The notes beneath the pieces are model-generated. The model saw nothing but the letters and a program-made list of their open reading frames with translations. It ran no database searches and was not told where the DNA came from. Shown here in pieces: positions 1-8,328 of a stretch of 41,787 nt of DNA. The translations under genes and the position numbers were made by a program. The stretch comes from an uncultured Comamonadaceae bacterium. GTDB lineage: Bacteria > Pseudomonadota > Gammaproteobacteria > Burkholderiales > Burkholderiaceae. Positions within the stretch are counted from its first letter, which is position 1; every line of letters begins with the position of its first letter. The stretch is taken from positions 1 through 41,787 of the forward strand of contig CAMLSD010000037.1 in assembly GCA_946482595.1 (NCBI GenBank), read 5' to 3'.

Positions 1-1779
1 GACACGCAGTTGCGTGAAGCTGTTGGCATGCACGTACAGGCCGAAGAAGTGGTCGAGCACCTGGGTGACCAGGCGCAGGCCGATGCCGACGAAGCTGTCT
101 TCGTCGACGCTCAGGCGCACTTCGGTGCCACGCACGAAGGTCGGGAAGGGGTTGCCTTCCATCCAGGCGGTGGTGGGCTGGAAGTCGATGGCGACCAGCC
201 CGTCGATCTGGCGCCGGTTGGTGGCCGAGCGGGGCAGGTCATAGAGGCGCAGCATCTCGCGCAGCGCGTCGATGCCTCCGGCCGACAGCGACAGATGGTT
301 CAACGACAGGTGGGAGATCAGGCGCCAGAGCGCACCGCGGCCGGTCTCGAAGCGGTAGCTGCGTGTCGGCCGGCGCAGCATGGTGAACGATTTGGCCAGG
401 CCGCCGCCCGCCACTTCGAGTTCGCCCTGCTGGCCAAAACTCAGCAGGCTGGGCAGATCGCGGTTGGTGGCCGTGACCTCGATCGAGAGGGTTTCGGTCT
501 CGGGCAGCGCGGGGTTGAACCGGCTGTCGACCACGCCGATACCGAACTCGTAGCCCGGGCTCATCTCGGCGAGCGACTCGTCACGATGGGCATGCCAGTA
601 GCGGCCGGCATCGTTCGATTCGTCCTGGGTGTCGTCGTGCCGCAGCGAATAGAAGGGGCGCAGCTCCTCGACACCTTCACCGTCCGGTCCCTGGGTGACA
701 CGAAACACCTTGTCGATCGAGTAGACCTCGTAGGCGTGGGCCCGCCGCCCCTCGGGCAGCACGGGATAGGTGGCGGTGGCGCGGGTCACGCGGATCGGGT
801 CGGCGTGGCGGCTCACCAGGTTGACCACGGGGGTGCAGCCCAGACGGAAGTTGCGCGCGGCCGCCGACTCGAGCAGGCGCGCATCGTGGGAGTCGCTGCG
901 GATGTCGCCGAGCATCAGGTGCAGCGTGAATCGCCTTGCCTGCAACTGCCGCACGCGGCGCAGCGGCAGTTGAAGATCGAGGAAGTTGAACTTCTCGGGG
1001 AAGGCGAAGTACTCGGTGAGCAGGCGGTAGGCTTCGTGCGAGCGGGCGTCGTAGTCGATCAGGTTTTCATCACTGGCAAAGCCGACCGTTTGGATCGGTG
1101 TGTCGCCCGCGGGCGTCCAGGGCCCGACGGGTTCGGTCTGCAGCAGCATGCCGCGGCAATGGCCGGACAAGGCCTCACGCAGCGCGCAGACCAGCGAGGC
1201 CTCGCCATCGAGGTAGATGCGCAACTGCTCGGTGTCCAGCCGGTCCCAGTGCATCTGGGGCGCCATCAGCTCCAGGTCGAGGCTGAGCATGCTGGTGGCG
1301 CCACGCGGTATGCGGGTGCCCTGCGGCGCCGTGACCGAGGGTCGGTACTGAACCGAGGCGATGCGCAGCGGCAGCAGATCAACGTCGAAGGCGGTACGGA
1401 AGGTGCACGACACGCCGCGCACCGGGTGGCTGGTGAGCTGGGTGCCGCGCGGCAGGCGCACCACGGTGGTCATCTGGGCCCAGGCGTCCTGGGTGTCGAC
1501 CTGTGCGACGGAACACGAGGGCAGCGGCCGCAGGTAGTGCGGATACAGGACGTCGAGGAAGGTTTCGGTGAACAGCGGAAAGTCGTCGTCCAGCCGCTTG
1601 TGCACGCGCGCGCTGAGCAGCGCGAAGGACTCGATCAGCCGTTCGACATGCGGGTCTTCGCTGAGGTCCGAGCCGAGCATCAGGCGCCCGGCGATGCGCG
1701 GGTACTCCTGCGCAAAGCGCGCCGACGCGGTGCGCAGCCGCGACAGTTCTTCTTCGTAGTAGGGCAGCAGGTCCTTCAT
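1..1779 (-). CDS. tssF: TssF, T6SS baseplate protein (3' end cut by window edge)
   Basis: TssF (VasA/ImpG) is a baseplate wedge subunit that works with TssE, TssG and TssK beneath the contractile sheath. The 593 visible codons begin MKDLLPYYEEEL, the standard TssF opening, followed by FAQEYPRIAGRL and DPHVERLIESFALLSARV. They reach a typical near-C-terminal stretch (DHFFGLYVHANSF, then TQLRV) at base 1, so probably only a few dozen codons are missing. The ATG overlaps the tssE stop by 4 bp, which fixes the start and implies translational coupling. It is the last visible gene of the leftward wing; by usual synteny tssG and tssH/clpV should follow outside the window. Identity rests on family features and synteny; no frameshift is seen. 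Confidence 0.96.
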   Translation of the reverse strand, partial: MKDLLPYYEEELSRLRTASARFAQEYPRIAGRLMLGSDLSEDPHVERLIESFALLSARVHKRLDDDFPLFTETFLDVLYPHYLRPLPSCSVAQVDTQDAWAQMTTVVRLPRGTQLTSHPVRGVSCTFRTAFDVDLLPLRIASVQYRPSVTAPQGTRIPRGATSMLSLDLELMAPQMHWDRLDTEQLRIYLDGEASLVCALREALSGHCRGMLLQTEPVGPWTPAGDTPIQTVGFASDENLIDYDARSHEAYRLLTEYFAFPEKFNFLDLQLPLRRVRQLQARRFTLHLMLGDIRSDSHDARLLESAAARNFRLGCTPVVNLVSRHADPIRVTRATATYPVLPEGRRAHAYEVYSIDKVFRVTQGPDGEGVEELRPFYSLRHDDTQDESNDAGRYWHAHRDESLAEMSPGYEFGIGVVDSRFNPALPETETLSIEVTATNRDLPSLLSFGQQGELEVAGGGLAKSFTMLRRPTRSYRFETGRGALWRLISHLSLNHLSLSAGGIDALREMLRLYDLPRSATNRRQIDGLVAIDFQPTTAWMEGNPFPTFVRGTEVRLSVDEDSFVGIGLRLVTQVLDHFFGLYVHANSFTQLRV

Positions 1780-2282
1780 CGCTGCGCTCCAGCGATGGGC
1801 GCGGAGCGGCTCGCGCGCTGGCGCGTCACCGCGTACCGGTGCAGCAAGGGCTCGAAGCGTGCGTCGAAGCTCACGTGTTCACCGGCCTCGCTGACCACCA
1901 GCAGGGCCCGGATCGTGAAGTCGAGCCGGTTGAACTGGGTCGGGTCGTCGTCGGTCAGGACCACCTCGACGTTGCGCAGGCGCCTATCGTGGCGAACGAT
2001 CGCGGCCTGGATGGCCTCGCAGATGTGATCGCGGTCCAGGCCGCTGGACAGGCTGCGCGCCGAAAAATCGCCCACGCCGAAGTTGAGCACCGACTCGCAT
2101 GCCAGCGGGAAGTCCTTGAGCGACTCTTCATCCATCGAGGCGCGGGTGTTCAGCAAGGCCTCGAGGTCGCTGGCCACGGAATCCTTCAGCTCCTCGAGCG
2201 AATGGCCACGCAGCACTTCGCCGGGGCGATCCGCCAGGCGGGGGTCGACCAGCTTGTCGAAGAGGCTCGGATTGAAACGCAT
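1776..2282 (-). CDS. tssE: TssE, gp25-like T6SS baseplate protein
   Basis: TssE is the lysozyme-fold, gp25-like baseplate subunit at which sheath polymerisation starts. The 168-residue protein is of normal length. It begins MRFNPSLFDKLVD and carries the family pattern of an N-terminal LxD segment, then DLEALLNTR (about residues 39-47), then FPLACESVLNFGVGDFSA and LSSGLDRDHICEAI in the middle. The gp25 domain covers roughly residues 30-140. The stop overlaps the tssF ATG by 4 bp. About 180 bp separate it from hcp upstream in the same leftward unit; that gap holds a strong hairpin next to the hcp stop codon. The assignment is firm from motif and gene order. Confidence 0.95.
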   Translation of the reverse strand: MRFNPSLFDKLVDPRLADRPGEVLRGHSLEELKDSVASDLEALLNTRASMDEESLKDFPLACESVLNFGVGDFSARSLSSGLDRDHICEAIQAAIVRHDRRLRNVEVVLTDDDPTQFNRLDFTIRALLVVSEAGEHVSFDARFEPLLHRYAVTRQRASRSAPIAGAQR

Positions 2283-2440
2283 GTGGGACGATGGGTGCGC
2301 AGGACGCGGCAGGTGACGAACACCGCAGCGTCGATGGGGTACTGCAAGGGATACGGCAAGGGGTTCGAGAAGAGGGCAGGAGCGTTGCAGCCCCTGCCCC
2401 CTGCCGCCGGAGTCAGGTCAGTGCCCCGCGGCGGCACGGT

Positions 2441-2458
2441 TCGGGGCCTCGGCCCCGA
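2441..2458 (-). terminator. GC-rich hairpin just after hcp
   Basis: A 7-bp perfect stem (TCGGGGC / GCCCCGA) with a CTCG loop lies 3 nt beyond the hcp stop on the leftward transcript. No T-run follows, so it is more likely a 3' mRNA-stabilising or attenuating hairpin than a full intrinsic terminator. The rest of the 180-bp hcp-tssE gap (2283-2461) shows no gene; a weaker 6-bp GGCAGG/CCTGCC pairing with a 12-nt loop lies nearby. Such a hairpin would let Hcp, needed in excess, be expressed above the downstream baseplate genes. That role is inferred. Confidence 0.5.
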
Positions 2459-2461
2459 CGA

Positions 2462-2974
2462 TCAGGCCGCGGTGGTGTTGAGCGCCAGGTCCCAGCCGCC
2501 CACTTCGTTGCCGACGTTCGCGGTGCCGTCCGTCTTGGAACCCTTGTAGTTCCAGACGACCTTGGCGTACTTCAGGCCGAACACTTCACGCGGCAGGCCT
2601 TCAGCCGGCACAGCCATGTCGACCGATGCCACGATGGCGTTGGTCAGCTTGATGGTCAGGTACTTGGTACGCACCGTGCCGTTCGAGCGGAAGAACTCGA
2701 CTTCAACGTCGTAGGCGTAGGCCGCCGAAGACGCTTCCCAGAGGTAGGGGCTGGACTTGTCGAGATCCTTCGTGAAGAGCATCAGGCCGTGCTCGCAACG
2801 CTCGGCGGTGTGACCGCCTGCCGTCGAAGCCGTAGCGGACTTCGGCTGCAGGATGCGGTGCTCCCACGAGCTGACTTCCATCCACTTGCCATCCTTGTGG
2901 TCGTTGTCGAGCGATTCCCCGGGGATGTCGCGCGAGTTGGTCTTCTTCGTGAACTTGACGTAGATGTCTTTCAT
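2462..2974 (-). CDS. hcp: Hcp (TssD), T6SS inner tube protein
   Basis: Hcp forms the hexameric rings stacked into the T6SS tube that is propelled out of the cell with effectors. The 170-residue protein starts MKDIYVKFTKKTNSRDIPG and contains the WEHRILQPKSAT, FTKDLDKSSPYLWEA and C-terminal GGWDLALN segments typical of the Hcp1 family. The open frame continues 21 codons further upstream, but the ATG at 2974 is chosen because it gives the family N-terminus and has an AGGGG ribosome-binding site about 8 nt upstream. It lies 69 nt after tssC. The protein is full length with no fused C-terminal toxin domain, so this is a structural Hcp rather than an evolved one. Confidence 0.97.
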   Translation of the reverse strand: MKDIYVKFTKKTNSRDIPGESLDNDHKDGKWMEVSSWEHRILQPKSATASTAGGHTAERCEHGLMLFTKDLDKSSPYLWEASSAAYAYDVEVEFFRSNGTVRTKYLTIKLTNAIVASVDMAVPAEGLPREVFGLKYAKVVWNYKGSKTDGTANVGNEVGGWDLALNTTAA

Positions 2975-3043
2975 GTGTCGATCCCCTGGTGGGGTTTCCC
3001 TGTGAATGAACGCGAGCCCCCGCACCTGCGGAGGCATCGCTCT

Positions 3044-4525
3044 TTAGCCGCCTGCCTGCTTGGGCAGTTCGGCCACCAACCGCAACGAGACAGAAAGCTC
3101 GTCGAGTTGAAAGTGCGGTCGCAGGAACGCGACGGCGCGGTACACGCCAGGGCGCCCCGCGACTTCGGACACCTGGACGTTGGCTTCGCGCAGCGGATAC
3201 TTCGCCTTCTGGTCTTGCGAGGCATCGTCCGAGCTCAGCACGTACTGGTTGAGCCACTGGTTCAGGTAGGTCTCGACGTTGCCGGCACTGGCGAAGCTGC
3301 CGATCTTGTCGCGCATCATCGACTTCATGTAGTGCGAGATGCGGCACACCGCGAACATGTACTGGAGCTGGGCCGACAGCGAGGCGTTGGCGTTGGCCGC
3401 GTCGAGGTCGTACTTCTTCGGGCGCTGCGCCGACTGGGCACCGAAAAACGCCGCGTAGTCGGTGTTCTTGCAGTGCACGAGCGGGATGAACCCGAGGTCG
3501 CTGAGTTCCTTCTCGCGGCGGTCGGTGATGGAGATCTCGGCCGGGCACTTGAGCGCGACCTCACCGTCGTCGGTCTTGAAGGTGTGGGTGGGAAGGTCTT
3601 CGACCAGGCCGCCCCCTTCGACGCCGCGGATCGCGGCGCACCAGCCGTAGTTTTCGAACGCGGCCGTCAGGCGAGCGCCAAAGGCATAGGCGGTGTTGAC
3701 CCACAGGTAGCGGCGGTGATCGCTGCCGTCCACGTTCTCGACGAAGTTGAAGCCCTCGACCGTGGTGCCTTCCTTGGGGTCATAGGGCAGACGGCCGAGG
3801 AAGCGCGGCAGCGTCAGGCCGACGTAGCGGGAGTCTTCGGACTGGCGGAAGGACTTCCACTTCGCGTATTCGACCGTGTCGAAGATCTTGGCCAGGTCGC
3901 GCGGGCGGCCGAGGTCGGTGAAGGAGTCGAGGCCGAAGAGCTCCGGCGACGCTGCACCGATGAACGGAGCATGGGCCGCAGCAGCCAAGTGCGACATCTG
4001 CTCGACGAAGTACATGTCTTCGGCCTGGCGGGTGACGTCGTAGTCGCCCAGCAGCACACCGAACGGCGAGCCGCCGAAGGTGCCGAACTCTTCTTCGTAG
4101 ACCTTCTTGAACAGGGCGCTCTGGTCGAAGTCGATCGCGGTCTTGAAGTCGCGGATCAGCTCTCGCTTGGTCGCGTTGAAGACCTTGATCTTCATCATCT
4201 CGCCGGTGGAGGTCTGCTTGCACAGGTAGTGCAGGCCGGTCCACGTGGCTTCGAGCTTCTGGAACTCAGGCGCGTGCATCACCTCGCTGAGCTGCTCGGA
4301 GATGAGCCGGTCGAGCTCGGCGACGCGGGCGTCAAGGCGGGCCGACAGGTTGTCGGAGACGACCACCGTGCCCTGCATGACTTCACGGACGAGTTCACCG
4401 ATGAGGTCCTTGGCGCGGCGCGCTTCGGTCTCGTTGCGGGCCACGCGGCTGCGCGAGACGATGTCGTCGAGCAGCGGGGTGTCGGCCGCGGGCAGGGCGG
4501 TCGAGGGCTGGAGTTGTGCGCTCAT
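3044..4525 (-). CDS. tssC: TssC, T6SS sheath large subunit
   Basis: TssC (VipB) pairs with TssB to build the contractile sheath around the Hcp tube in the cytoplasm. The 493-residue product has the expected length. Diagnostic segments include ATWTGLHYLCKQTSTGEMMK, GSPFGVLLGDYDV and the C-terminal half ENYGWCAAIRGVEGGG, followed by VHCKNTDYAAFFGAQS and SHYMKSMMRDKIGS. The ATG overlaps the tssB stop by 4 bp (ATGA), so the start is fixed and the two sheath subunits are probably translationally coupled to keep a 1:1 ratio. hcp follows downstream. The protein looks intact. Confidence 0.97.
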   Translation of the reverse strand: MSAQLQPSTALPAADTPLLDDIVSRSRVARNETEARRAKDLIGELVREVMQGTVVVSDNLSARLDARVAELDRLISEQLSEVMHAPEFQKLEATWTGLHYLCKQTSTGEMMKIKVFNATKRELIRDFKTAIDFDQSALFKKVYEEEFGTFGGSPFGVLLGDYDVTRQAEDMYFVEQMSHLAAAAHAPFIGAASPELFGLDSFTDLGRPRDLAKIFDTVEYAKWKSFRQSEDSRYVGLTLPRFLGRLPYDPKEGTTVEGFNFVENVDGSDHRRYLWVNTAYAFGARLTAAFENYGWCAAIRGVEGGGLVEDLPTHTFKTDDGEVALKCPAEISITDRREKELSDLGFIPLVHCKNTDYAAFFGAQSAQRPKKYDLDAANANASLSAQLQYMFAVCRISHYMKSMMRDKIGSFASAGNVETYLNQWLNQYVLSSDDASQDQKAKYPLREANVQVSEVAGRPGVYRAVAFLRPHFQLDELSVSLRLVAELPKQAGG

Positions 4526-5043
4526 GCCGGATCTCCCTCCTGGCCCGATTCGCGATCGAGCTGTTGCAGCTTCTCGGTGTTGGACAGCACCTCGGCCAGC
4601 AGGTCTTCGAGGCGGTCGTTGCCGGCGAGCTTGTTGCGCAGGTCGGACAGCTTGGAACGGGCCTCGAGCAGGCGGCGCAGGGGCTCGACCTGCTGCACCA
4701 CGGACTCGGGGCGGAAGTCTTCCATCTTGCGGAACTCGAGGTTCACCGCGAATTCGCCACCCTGCTCGGTCAGGCGGTTGCGCACGCGGTAGGACGTCTT
4801 GGGTGCCATGGCGTCGAGGACTTCATCGAAGTTGTCCATGTCGACGTTGACGAACTTGCGGTCCTTGATCTTGGGCAGCGGCTTGTCGGGGTCGGGCTGA
4901 CCGGAAAAGTCGCCGAGCACACCGACCACGAAGGGCAGCTCCTTCTGCTCGATGGCGTCACCGATCTCGACGTCGTATGTCAGTTGCACGCGAGGCGGCC
5001 GGATCTTTTCGAGCCGCTTCTGGACGCTTTCTTTCTTGGCCAT
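4522..5043 (-). CDS. tssB: TssB, T6SS sheath small subunit
   Basis: TssB (VipA) is the small sheath subunit that intertwines with TssC. The 173-residue protein begins MAKKESVQKRLEKIRPPRVQ and contains LTYDVEIGDA, the FVVGVLGDFSG segment and FRKMEDFRPESV, all characteristic of the family. An AAAGG ribosome-binding site precedes the ATG at a normal distance. Its stop overlaps the tssC start by 4 bp. A TPR lipoprotein gene lies 30 nt upstream in the same direction. The charged C-terminal part (about residues 130-170) is the helical region that contacts neighbouring sheath subunits in known structures. Confidence 0.97.
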   Translation of the reverse strand: MAKKESVQKRLEKIRPPRVQLTYDVEIGDAIEQKELPFVVGVLGDFSGQPDPDKPLPKIKDRKFVNVDMDNFDEVLDAMAPKTSYRVRNRLTEQGGEFAVNLEFRKMEDFRPESVVQQVEPLRRLLEARSKLSDLRNKLAGNDRLEDLLAEVLSNTEKLQQLDRESGQEGDPA

Positions 5044-5073
5044 GAAGGACCTTTCAGTACAGGGAGGAAGGAG

Positions 5074-5853
5074 TCACTGGAGGATGTCTAGGGGGTTGCG
5101 CCCCCCTCGGGCGGGTGCCGCGGACGGCGCTCGCGCCGGTGCACGCGGCGTGCCGGCGTTGGCCGTGGGCGACGCGGCGGACGGGCTGCCGGCACTGGCG
5201 CCACTCGGCGTGCCGCTCACGGTGCTGGGCGCGTTGTTCGCGGCCGGGGCTGCCGCCTCGGCTGCGGCCGGCGTGGGGTCGCGCCTCGGCGAGAAGGTGC
5301 CAGGGCGCACGAAGCGGCCGGTCGGGGGCAGCAGACTGCTTTCACCCAGGGCTTCGCGGATGGTGCGCGCCAGAGCCTCGGCCTCGGTGCGTGTGTTGCC
5401 CTGGACCGGACTGGTGCGCCGCATCTGTGACAACGAGGTGGCAGCCATGCGCAGGCCGCTCACGGCAATCACGCTCAGTGCCGCGGGATCGTTGGCGTTG
5501 CGCTGCAGCCCTTCCTGCGCGGCGAGGACGGCGGTTGCATAGCTGCCCTGGTCGAAGTGCATCTGGGCCTTGCGGACCCAGGGTTCAGCGGAAGCGGGGT
5601 GGTGGCGCGCGGCATCGTCGAGCGTGGCCATCGCCTTGGCCATGTCGCCCGACTTGCGGGCAGCGTCGGCCTGCTCGAGCAAGGGAGCCAGCGCGGGTGG
5701 CTCGGCGGCGGCCGGGCGCTGGGGGGCACTGCCGCAGCCGGCGATCAGGGCCGAGGCGAGCACAAGCGTGAGCGCACACCGGGCGGCGGGATGCGTGCCG
5801 GAGGCGTGGCTGAATCGTGCGAGCGGCGGTGCGGTTTCAGGCGATGACGGCAT
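5074..5853 (-). CDS. TPR-containing lipoprotein, first gene of the leftward T6SS wing
   Basis: With the ATG at 5853 this is a 259-residue protein with a hydrophobic signal peptide ending in the lipobox LIAG-C (lipidated Cys at about residue 40). Two to three TPR-like helical pairs follow (roughly residues 55-140; for example AEPWVRKAQMHFDQGSYATA), then a Pro/Ala/Ser-rich, probably disordered tail ending NPLDILQ. The start is uncertain: no clear ribosome-binding site precedes this ATG and the frame stays open to about 6141. It precedes tssB by 30 nt, so it belongs to the same transcript. Similar TPR lipoproteins occur at this place in betaproteobacterial T6SS loci. A scaffold or assembly role at the outer membrane is inferred; the exact function is unknown. 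Confidence 0.8.
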   Translation of the reverse strand: MPSSPETAPPLARFSHASGTHPAARCALTLVLASALIAGCGSAPQRPAAAEPPALAPLLEQADAARKSGDMAKAMATLDDAARHHPASAEPWVRKAQMHFDQGSYATAVLAAQEGLQRNANDPAALSVIAVSGLRMAATSLSQMRRTSPVQGNTRTEAEALARTIREALGESSLLPPTGRFVRPGTFSPRRDPTPAAAEAAAPAANNAPSTVSGTPSGASAGSPSAASPTANAGTPRAPARAPSAAPARGGRNPLDILQ

Positions 5854-6127
5854 GGCGACTTGCGCAATGAAGCGGTCGGAACTGGGGGCAGAAGCGTGCA
5901 ATTGGAATTCGTCGCTTTGTCGGGTTGCGATTAAATCGTATTGAACCCACAAAGCACCCCCCCTGAATAGGTGATCGAATGGGACATTTACATTGCGTTT
6001 CGGAATTGGGCCGCTCATTTGCGGGGGGTGGGCGATCCAAGGGGCCATGAGGTCGATAAACTCGGCGCCGTTTCCCAGGGGTGCTTGCTGGGCGCCGCCG
6101 TCCGTTGGGCGAAAAGCAAGATGCAAA

Positions 6128-6156
6128 TTGATACACAGCACACAAATTAGAACAAT
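6128..6156 (+). promoter_or_regulatory. Candidate sigma-70 promoter for tssJ-ompA wing
   Basis: TTGATA (5 of 6 to the -35 consensus) and AACAAT (4 of 6 to the -10) are separated by exactly 17 bp. They point toward tssJ and are followed immediately by a 15-bp palindrome. Expected transcription start is near 6163. Confidence 0.4.
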
Positions 6157-6159
6157 GAG

Positions 6160-6174
6160 TGAATCATTGATTCA
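6160..6174. promoter_or_regulatory. 15-bp palindrome, candidate T6SS operator
   Basis: TGAATCATTGATTCA is a perfect inverted repeat around one central base. It overlaps the predicted transcription start of the rightward wing, the position expected for a repressor site. A second perfect palindrome, GCGCAATTGCGC, follows at 6194-6205. The cognate regulator is not identifiable in the window. Confidence 0.45.
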
Positions 6175-6193
6175 TTCTGAAAGCAGGCGTTCT

Positions 6194-6205
6194 GCGCAAT
6201 TGCGC
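6194..6205. promoter_or_regulatory. 12-bp palindrome upstream of tssJ
   Basis: GCGCAATTGCGC is a perfect 12-bp palindrome in the tssJ leader, 20 bp after the TGAATCA palindrome. It could be a second operator or form a hairpin in the 5' leader. Confidence 0.3.
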
Positions 6206-6241
6206 GGCAATTGAATTACAACTTGTTTGCGTCTGTCACAA

Positions 6242-6943
6242 ATGAACACAGTGTTGCCGTCATTACGAGATAGCTCGAAATGGGCGTTATTGCGTGGGCA
6301 GCGCCTTGCCGAGTCTGTTCGCGGATGCGCCGTGCGCGCTCTGGCGGCGTGCGGCCTGGTCGCGCTGTCGCTGGCGCTGGCTGGCTGCGGCACGACGGGT
6401 TCGGCGCTGGAGGTGGTGGGCGCCGCGGCGGGCAAGGCGCTGGAGCTGGCCGGGCTGAAGCGGCCCGAGGCGCCGGCGTTGCCCGATGCGCAACTGCCCG
6501 CGCGCAAGGTGGCCGTGAACCTGCATGCCAGTCAGTCGCTCAACGTCGATGCGCGCAACCAGTCGTTGGCGCTGGTCGTGCGGGTGTATCAGCTGCGGCG
6601 GCCCGAAGGTTTCCTGTCGCTGAGCCAGGAGGTGCTCTCGAACCCGCAGCTCGAGCGCGAGCGACTCGGTGCCGATCTGGTCGAGGTGCGTGATGTGCAA
6701 CTGGTGCCGGGGCAGCGGCTCGCCCTGCAGGAGAAGCTGCCGCGGGAGGCCGCCGTGATCGGCATCGTGGGCTTGTTCAGGGCGCCGGCGGGTGATCGAT
6801 GGCGGCTGGCGTTTTCGTCCGAGGCCGCCGAGCGTACTGGCCTGGTGCTGGGGGCGCATGCCTGCGCGCTGAGCGTGTCGCAAGGCGAGCCGCTCGGCGC
6901 TGGCGGCGGGGCGCCGATCCCGGCTGCCACGTTCTGTCCCTGA
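6242..6943 (+). CDS. tssJ: TssJ, T6SS outer-membrane lipoprotein
   Basis: TssJ (VasD) is the outer-membrane lipoprotein of the TssJLM membrane complex; it binds the periplasmic end of TssM. The ATG at 6242 gives 233 residues with a hydrophobic signal ending in the lipobox LALAG-C (Cys at about residue 49). The N-terminal region is long for a lipoprotein, so a GTG at 6332 (18 residues before the Cys) is a realistic alternative start; a TTG at 6227 is less likely. The mature part has the beta-sandwich pattern of the family: VAVNLHASQSLNVDARNQS, LALVVRVYQLR, then FLSLSQEVL, VQLVPGQRLALQEKL and VIGIVGLFRA. It is the first gene of the rightward wing, followed closely by tssK. Confidence 0.93.
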   Translation: MNTVLPSLRDSSKWALLRGQRLAESVRGCAVRALAACGLVALSLALAGCGTTGSALEVVGAAAGKALELAGLKRPEAPALPDAQLPARKVAVNLHASQSLNVDARNQSLALVVRVYQLRRPEGFLSLSQEVLSNPQLERERLGADLVEVRDVQLVPGQRLALQEKLPREAAVIGIVGLFRAPAGDRWRLAFSSEAAERTGLVLGAHACALSVSQGEPLGAGGGAPIPAATFCP

Positions 6944-6978
6944 GGTGCTCTTCCCTTCATGTCTTCCAGGATGTCAAT

Positions 6979-8328
6979 GTGATCCAGTCACCCAAGCTTT
7001 TGTGGGGAGAGGGCCTGTTCCTGCGCCCCCAGCACTTCCAGCGGCAGGATGCCTACCATGAGTGGCGACTGAGCCAGACGGCACGTGCGCTGCACCCCTA
7101 TGGCTGGGGGGTCCGGCATGTGCGCATCGACGGTGAGGCGCTCGCCTCGGGTGTGCTGCGTGTGCTGGAGTTGCAGGTGGTCTTCCCCGATGGCGAGCTG
7201 TACAACGCGCCCACGGAAGACGACCTGCCCGATGCGATCTCGCTGAGCGGGCTGCCGCCCGAGCTTGTCGAGATGCAGTTTCACCTCGCGCTCGCTCGCA
7301 CGCGCGCGGTCGGTGGCAACCATGCACCGTCGGCGGCCGAGGCCGACACGGGCGTGCGCTTCTACCGCGACAAGGAGCCCGCCGCCGACTGGTTCACGCA
7401 GGCGGTCGACTGCGAGATCCTGGTGCTGCGCAAGTCGGCGCGCCTGATCGACGACCGGCAGCCGCGCGACCACCTCGTGAGCCTGCCGGTGCTGCGGGTG
7501 CGGCGCACGCCCACCGGAGGCTTCGAGCTGGACCCCTGGTACTGCGCGCCGAGCCTGTCCATCGATGCCGCACCGACCCTGGTGCTGCAGCTGCGCCGGC
7601 TGATGGACGTGCTGCAGGCCAAGGTCGATGCGCTCTACGGCTTCCATCGCGAACCGTCGCAGAGTGTCATCGAATTCCGCTCGGGGGACGTCGCATCGTT
7701 CTGGCTGCTGCATACCGCCAGCCAGGCCTTTGCCAGCCTGTCGCACCTGCTGCGCAACCCAGGGCTGCATCCTGAGCGGCTGTTCCAGGACCTGCTCGGG
7801 CTGGCCGGCGCGCTGATGACCTTCTCGCGCACCTGGTCGCTGGCCGACTTGCCGACCTACGACCACGAGCGCCCCTCCGAGGGGTTCCTGAAGCTGGACG
7901 AGATCGTGCGCGAGCTGCTCGAGACGGTGATCTCCACGCGCTACTTCTCGATCGCGCTCAACGAGGTCAAGCCCTCGTTCCACCACGGCCGGATCGAATC
8001 AGAGCGCATCACGGCGACCTCGCTGCTGTATCTGGCGGTGTCGGCCTCGATGCCGCCGTCGGATCTGGTCGAGATCGTGCCGATGCGCTTCAAGGTGGGC
8101 GCGCCAGACGACGTGGACAACATGGTGCTGTCGGCGATGCCCGGGGTCAAACTGGTCCATGCGCCTCAGGTGCCCGCCGCCATCCCGGTGCGGCCCGGGG
8201 CCTACTACTTCGCAGTGGAGGGGCGCGGGCCGCTCTATGAGCGGATGCTGCAGTCGCAGACGGCCTGCATCTACGTGCCCAACGGCATTGCCGATCTCAA
8301 GCTGGACCTGGTGGCGGTGAACTCATGA
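6979..8328 (+). CDS. tssK: TssK, T6SS baseplate adaptor
   Basis: TssK links the baseplate to the membrane complex and is related to phage receptor-binding proteins. The frame is open further upstream, but a GTG at 6979 with an AGGA ribosome-binding site 8 nt before it gives the family N-terminus MIQSPKLLWGEGLFLRPQHF and a normal length of 449 residues. Further matches are DWFTQAVDCEILVLRKSARL in the middle and the C-terminal domain around LPNLKLD-like GIADLKLDLVAV. The stop overlaps the tssL ATG (ATGA). The upstream continuation of the frame overlaps the end of tssJ and is not coding. Confidence 0.95.
   Translation: MIQSPKLLWGEGLFLRPQHFQRQDAYHEWRLSQTARALHPYGWGVRHVRIDGEALASGVLRVLELQVVFPDGELYNAPTEDDLPDAISLSGLPPELVEMQFHLALARTRAVGGNHAPSAAEADTGVRFYRDKEPAADWFTQAVDCEILVLRKSARLIDDRQPRDHLVSLPVLRVRRTPTGGFELDPWYCAPSLSIDAAPTLVLQLRRLMDVLQAKVDALYGFHREPSQSVIEFRSGDVASFWLLHTASQAFASLSHLLRNPGLHPERLFQDLLGLAGALMTFSRTWSLADLPTYDHERPSEGFLKLDEIVRELLETVISTRYFSIALNEVKPSFHHGRIESERITATSLLYLAVSASMPPSDLVEIVPMRFKVGAPDDVDNMVLSAMPGVKLVHAPQVPAAIPVRPGAYYFAVEGRGPLYERMLQSQTACIYVPNGIADLKLDLVAVNS

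Larger units (their letters stand above)
5854..6241. promoter_or_regulatory. Divergent control region between the two T6SS wings
   Basis: This 388-bp gene-free stretch is clearly richer in A+T than its surroundings and separates the leftward (tssB) and rightward (tssJ) units, so it must hold both promoters. Rightward candidates are a sigma-70-like TTGATA-N17-AACAAT (6128-6156) and a sigma-54-like match GGGCCGCTCATTTGC (6008-6022; GG and GC 12 nt apart). Two perfect palindromes follow. I found no convincing leftward sigma-54 element. All promoter assignments are by eye. Confidence 0.5.

Noticed and set aside
2291..4792. An 833-codon open frame on the plus strand across hcp and tssC
   Set aside because: It is antisense to strongly recognised T6SS genes, its product has no family features and is Arg/Val/Gly-rich as expected from high-GC antisense frames. 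The same applies to long antisense frames at 10-2028, 11600-12934, 13994-15103, 24721-26730 and 38764-40629.
5854..6141. N-terminal extension of the TPR lipoprotein up to a GTG at 6141
   Set aside because: The extra 96 codons would place a signal peptide far from the N-terminus and lie in A+T-rich promoter DNA.
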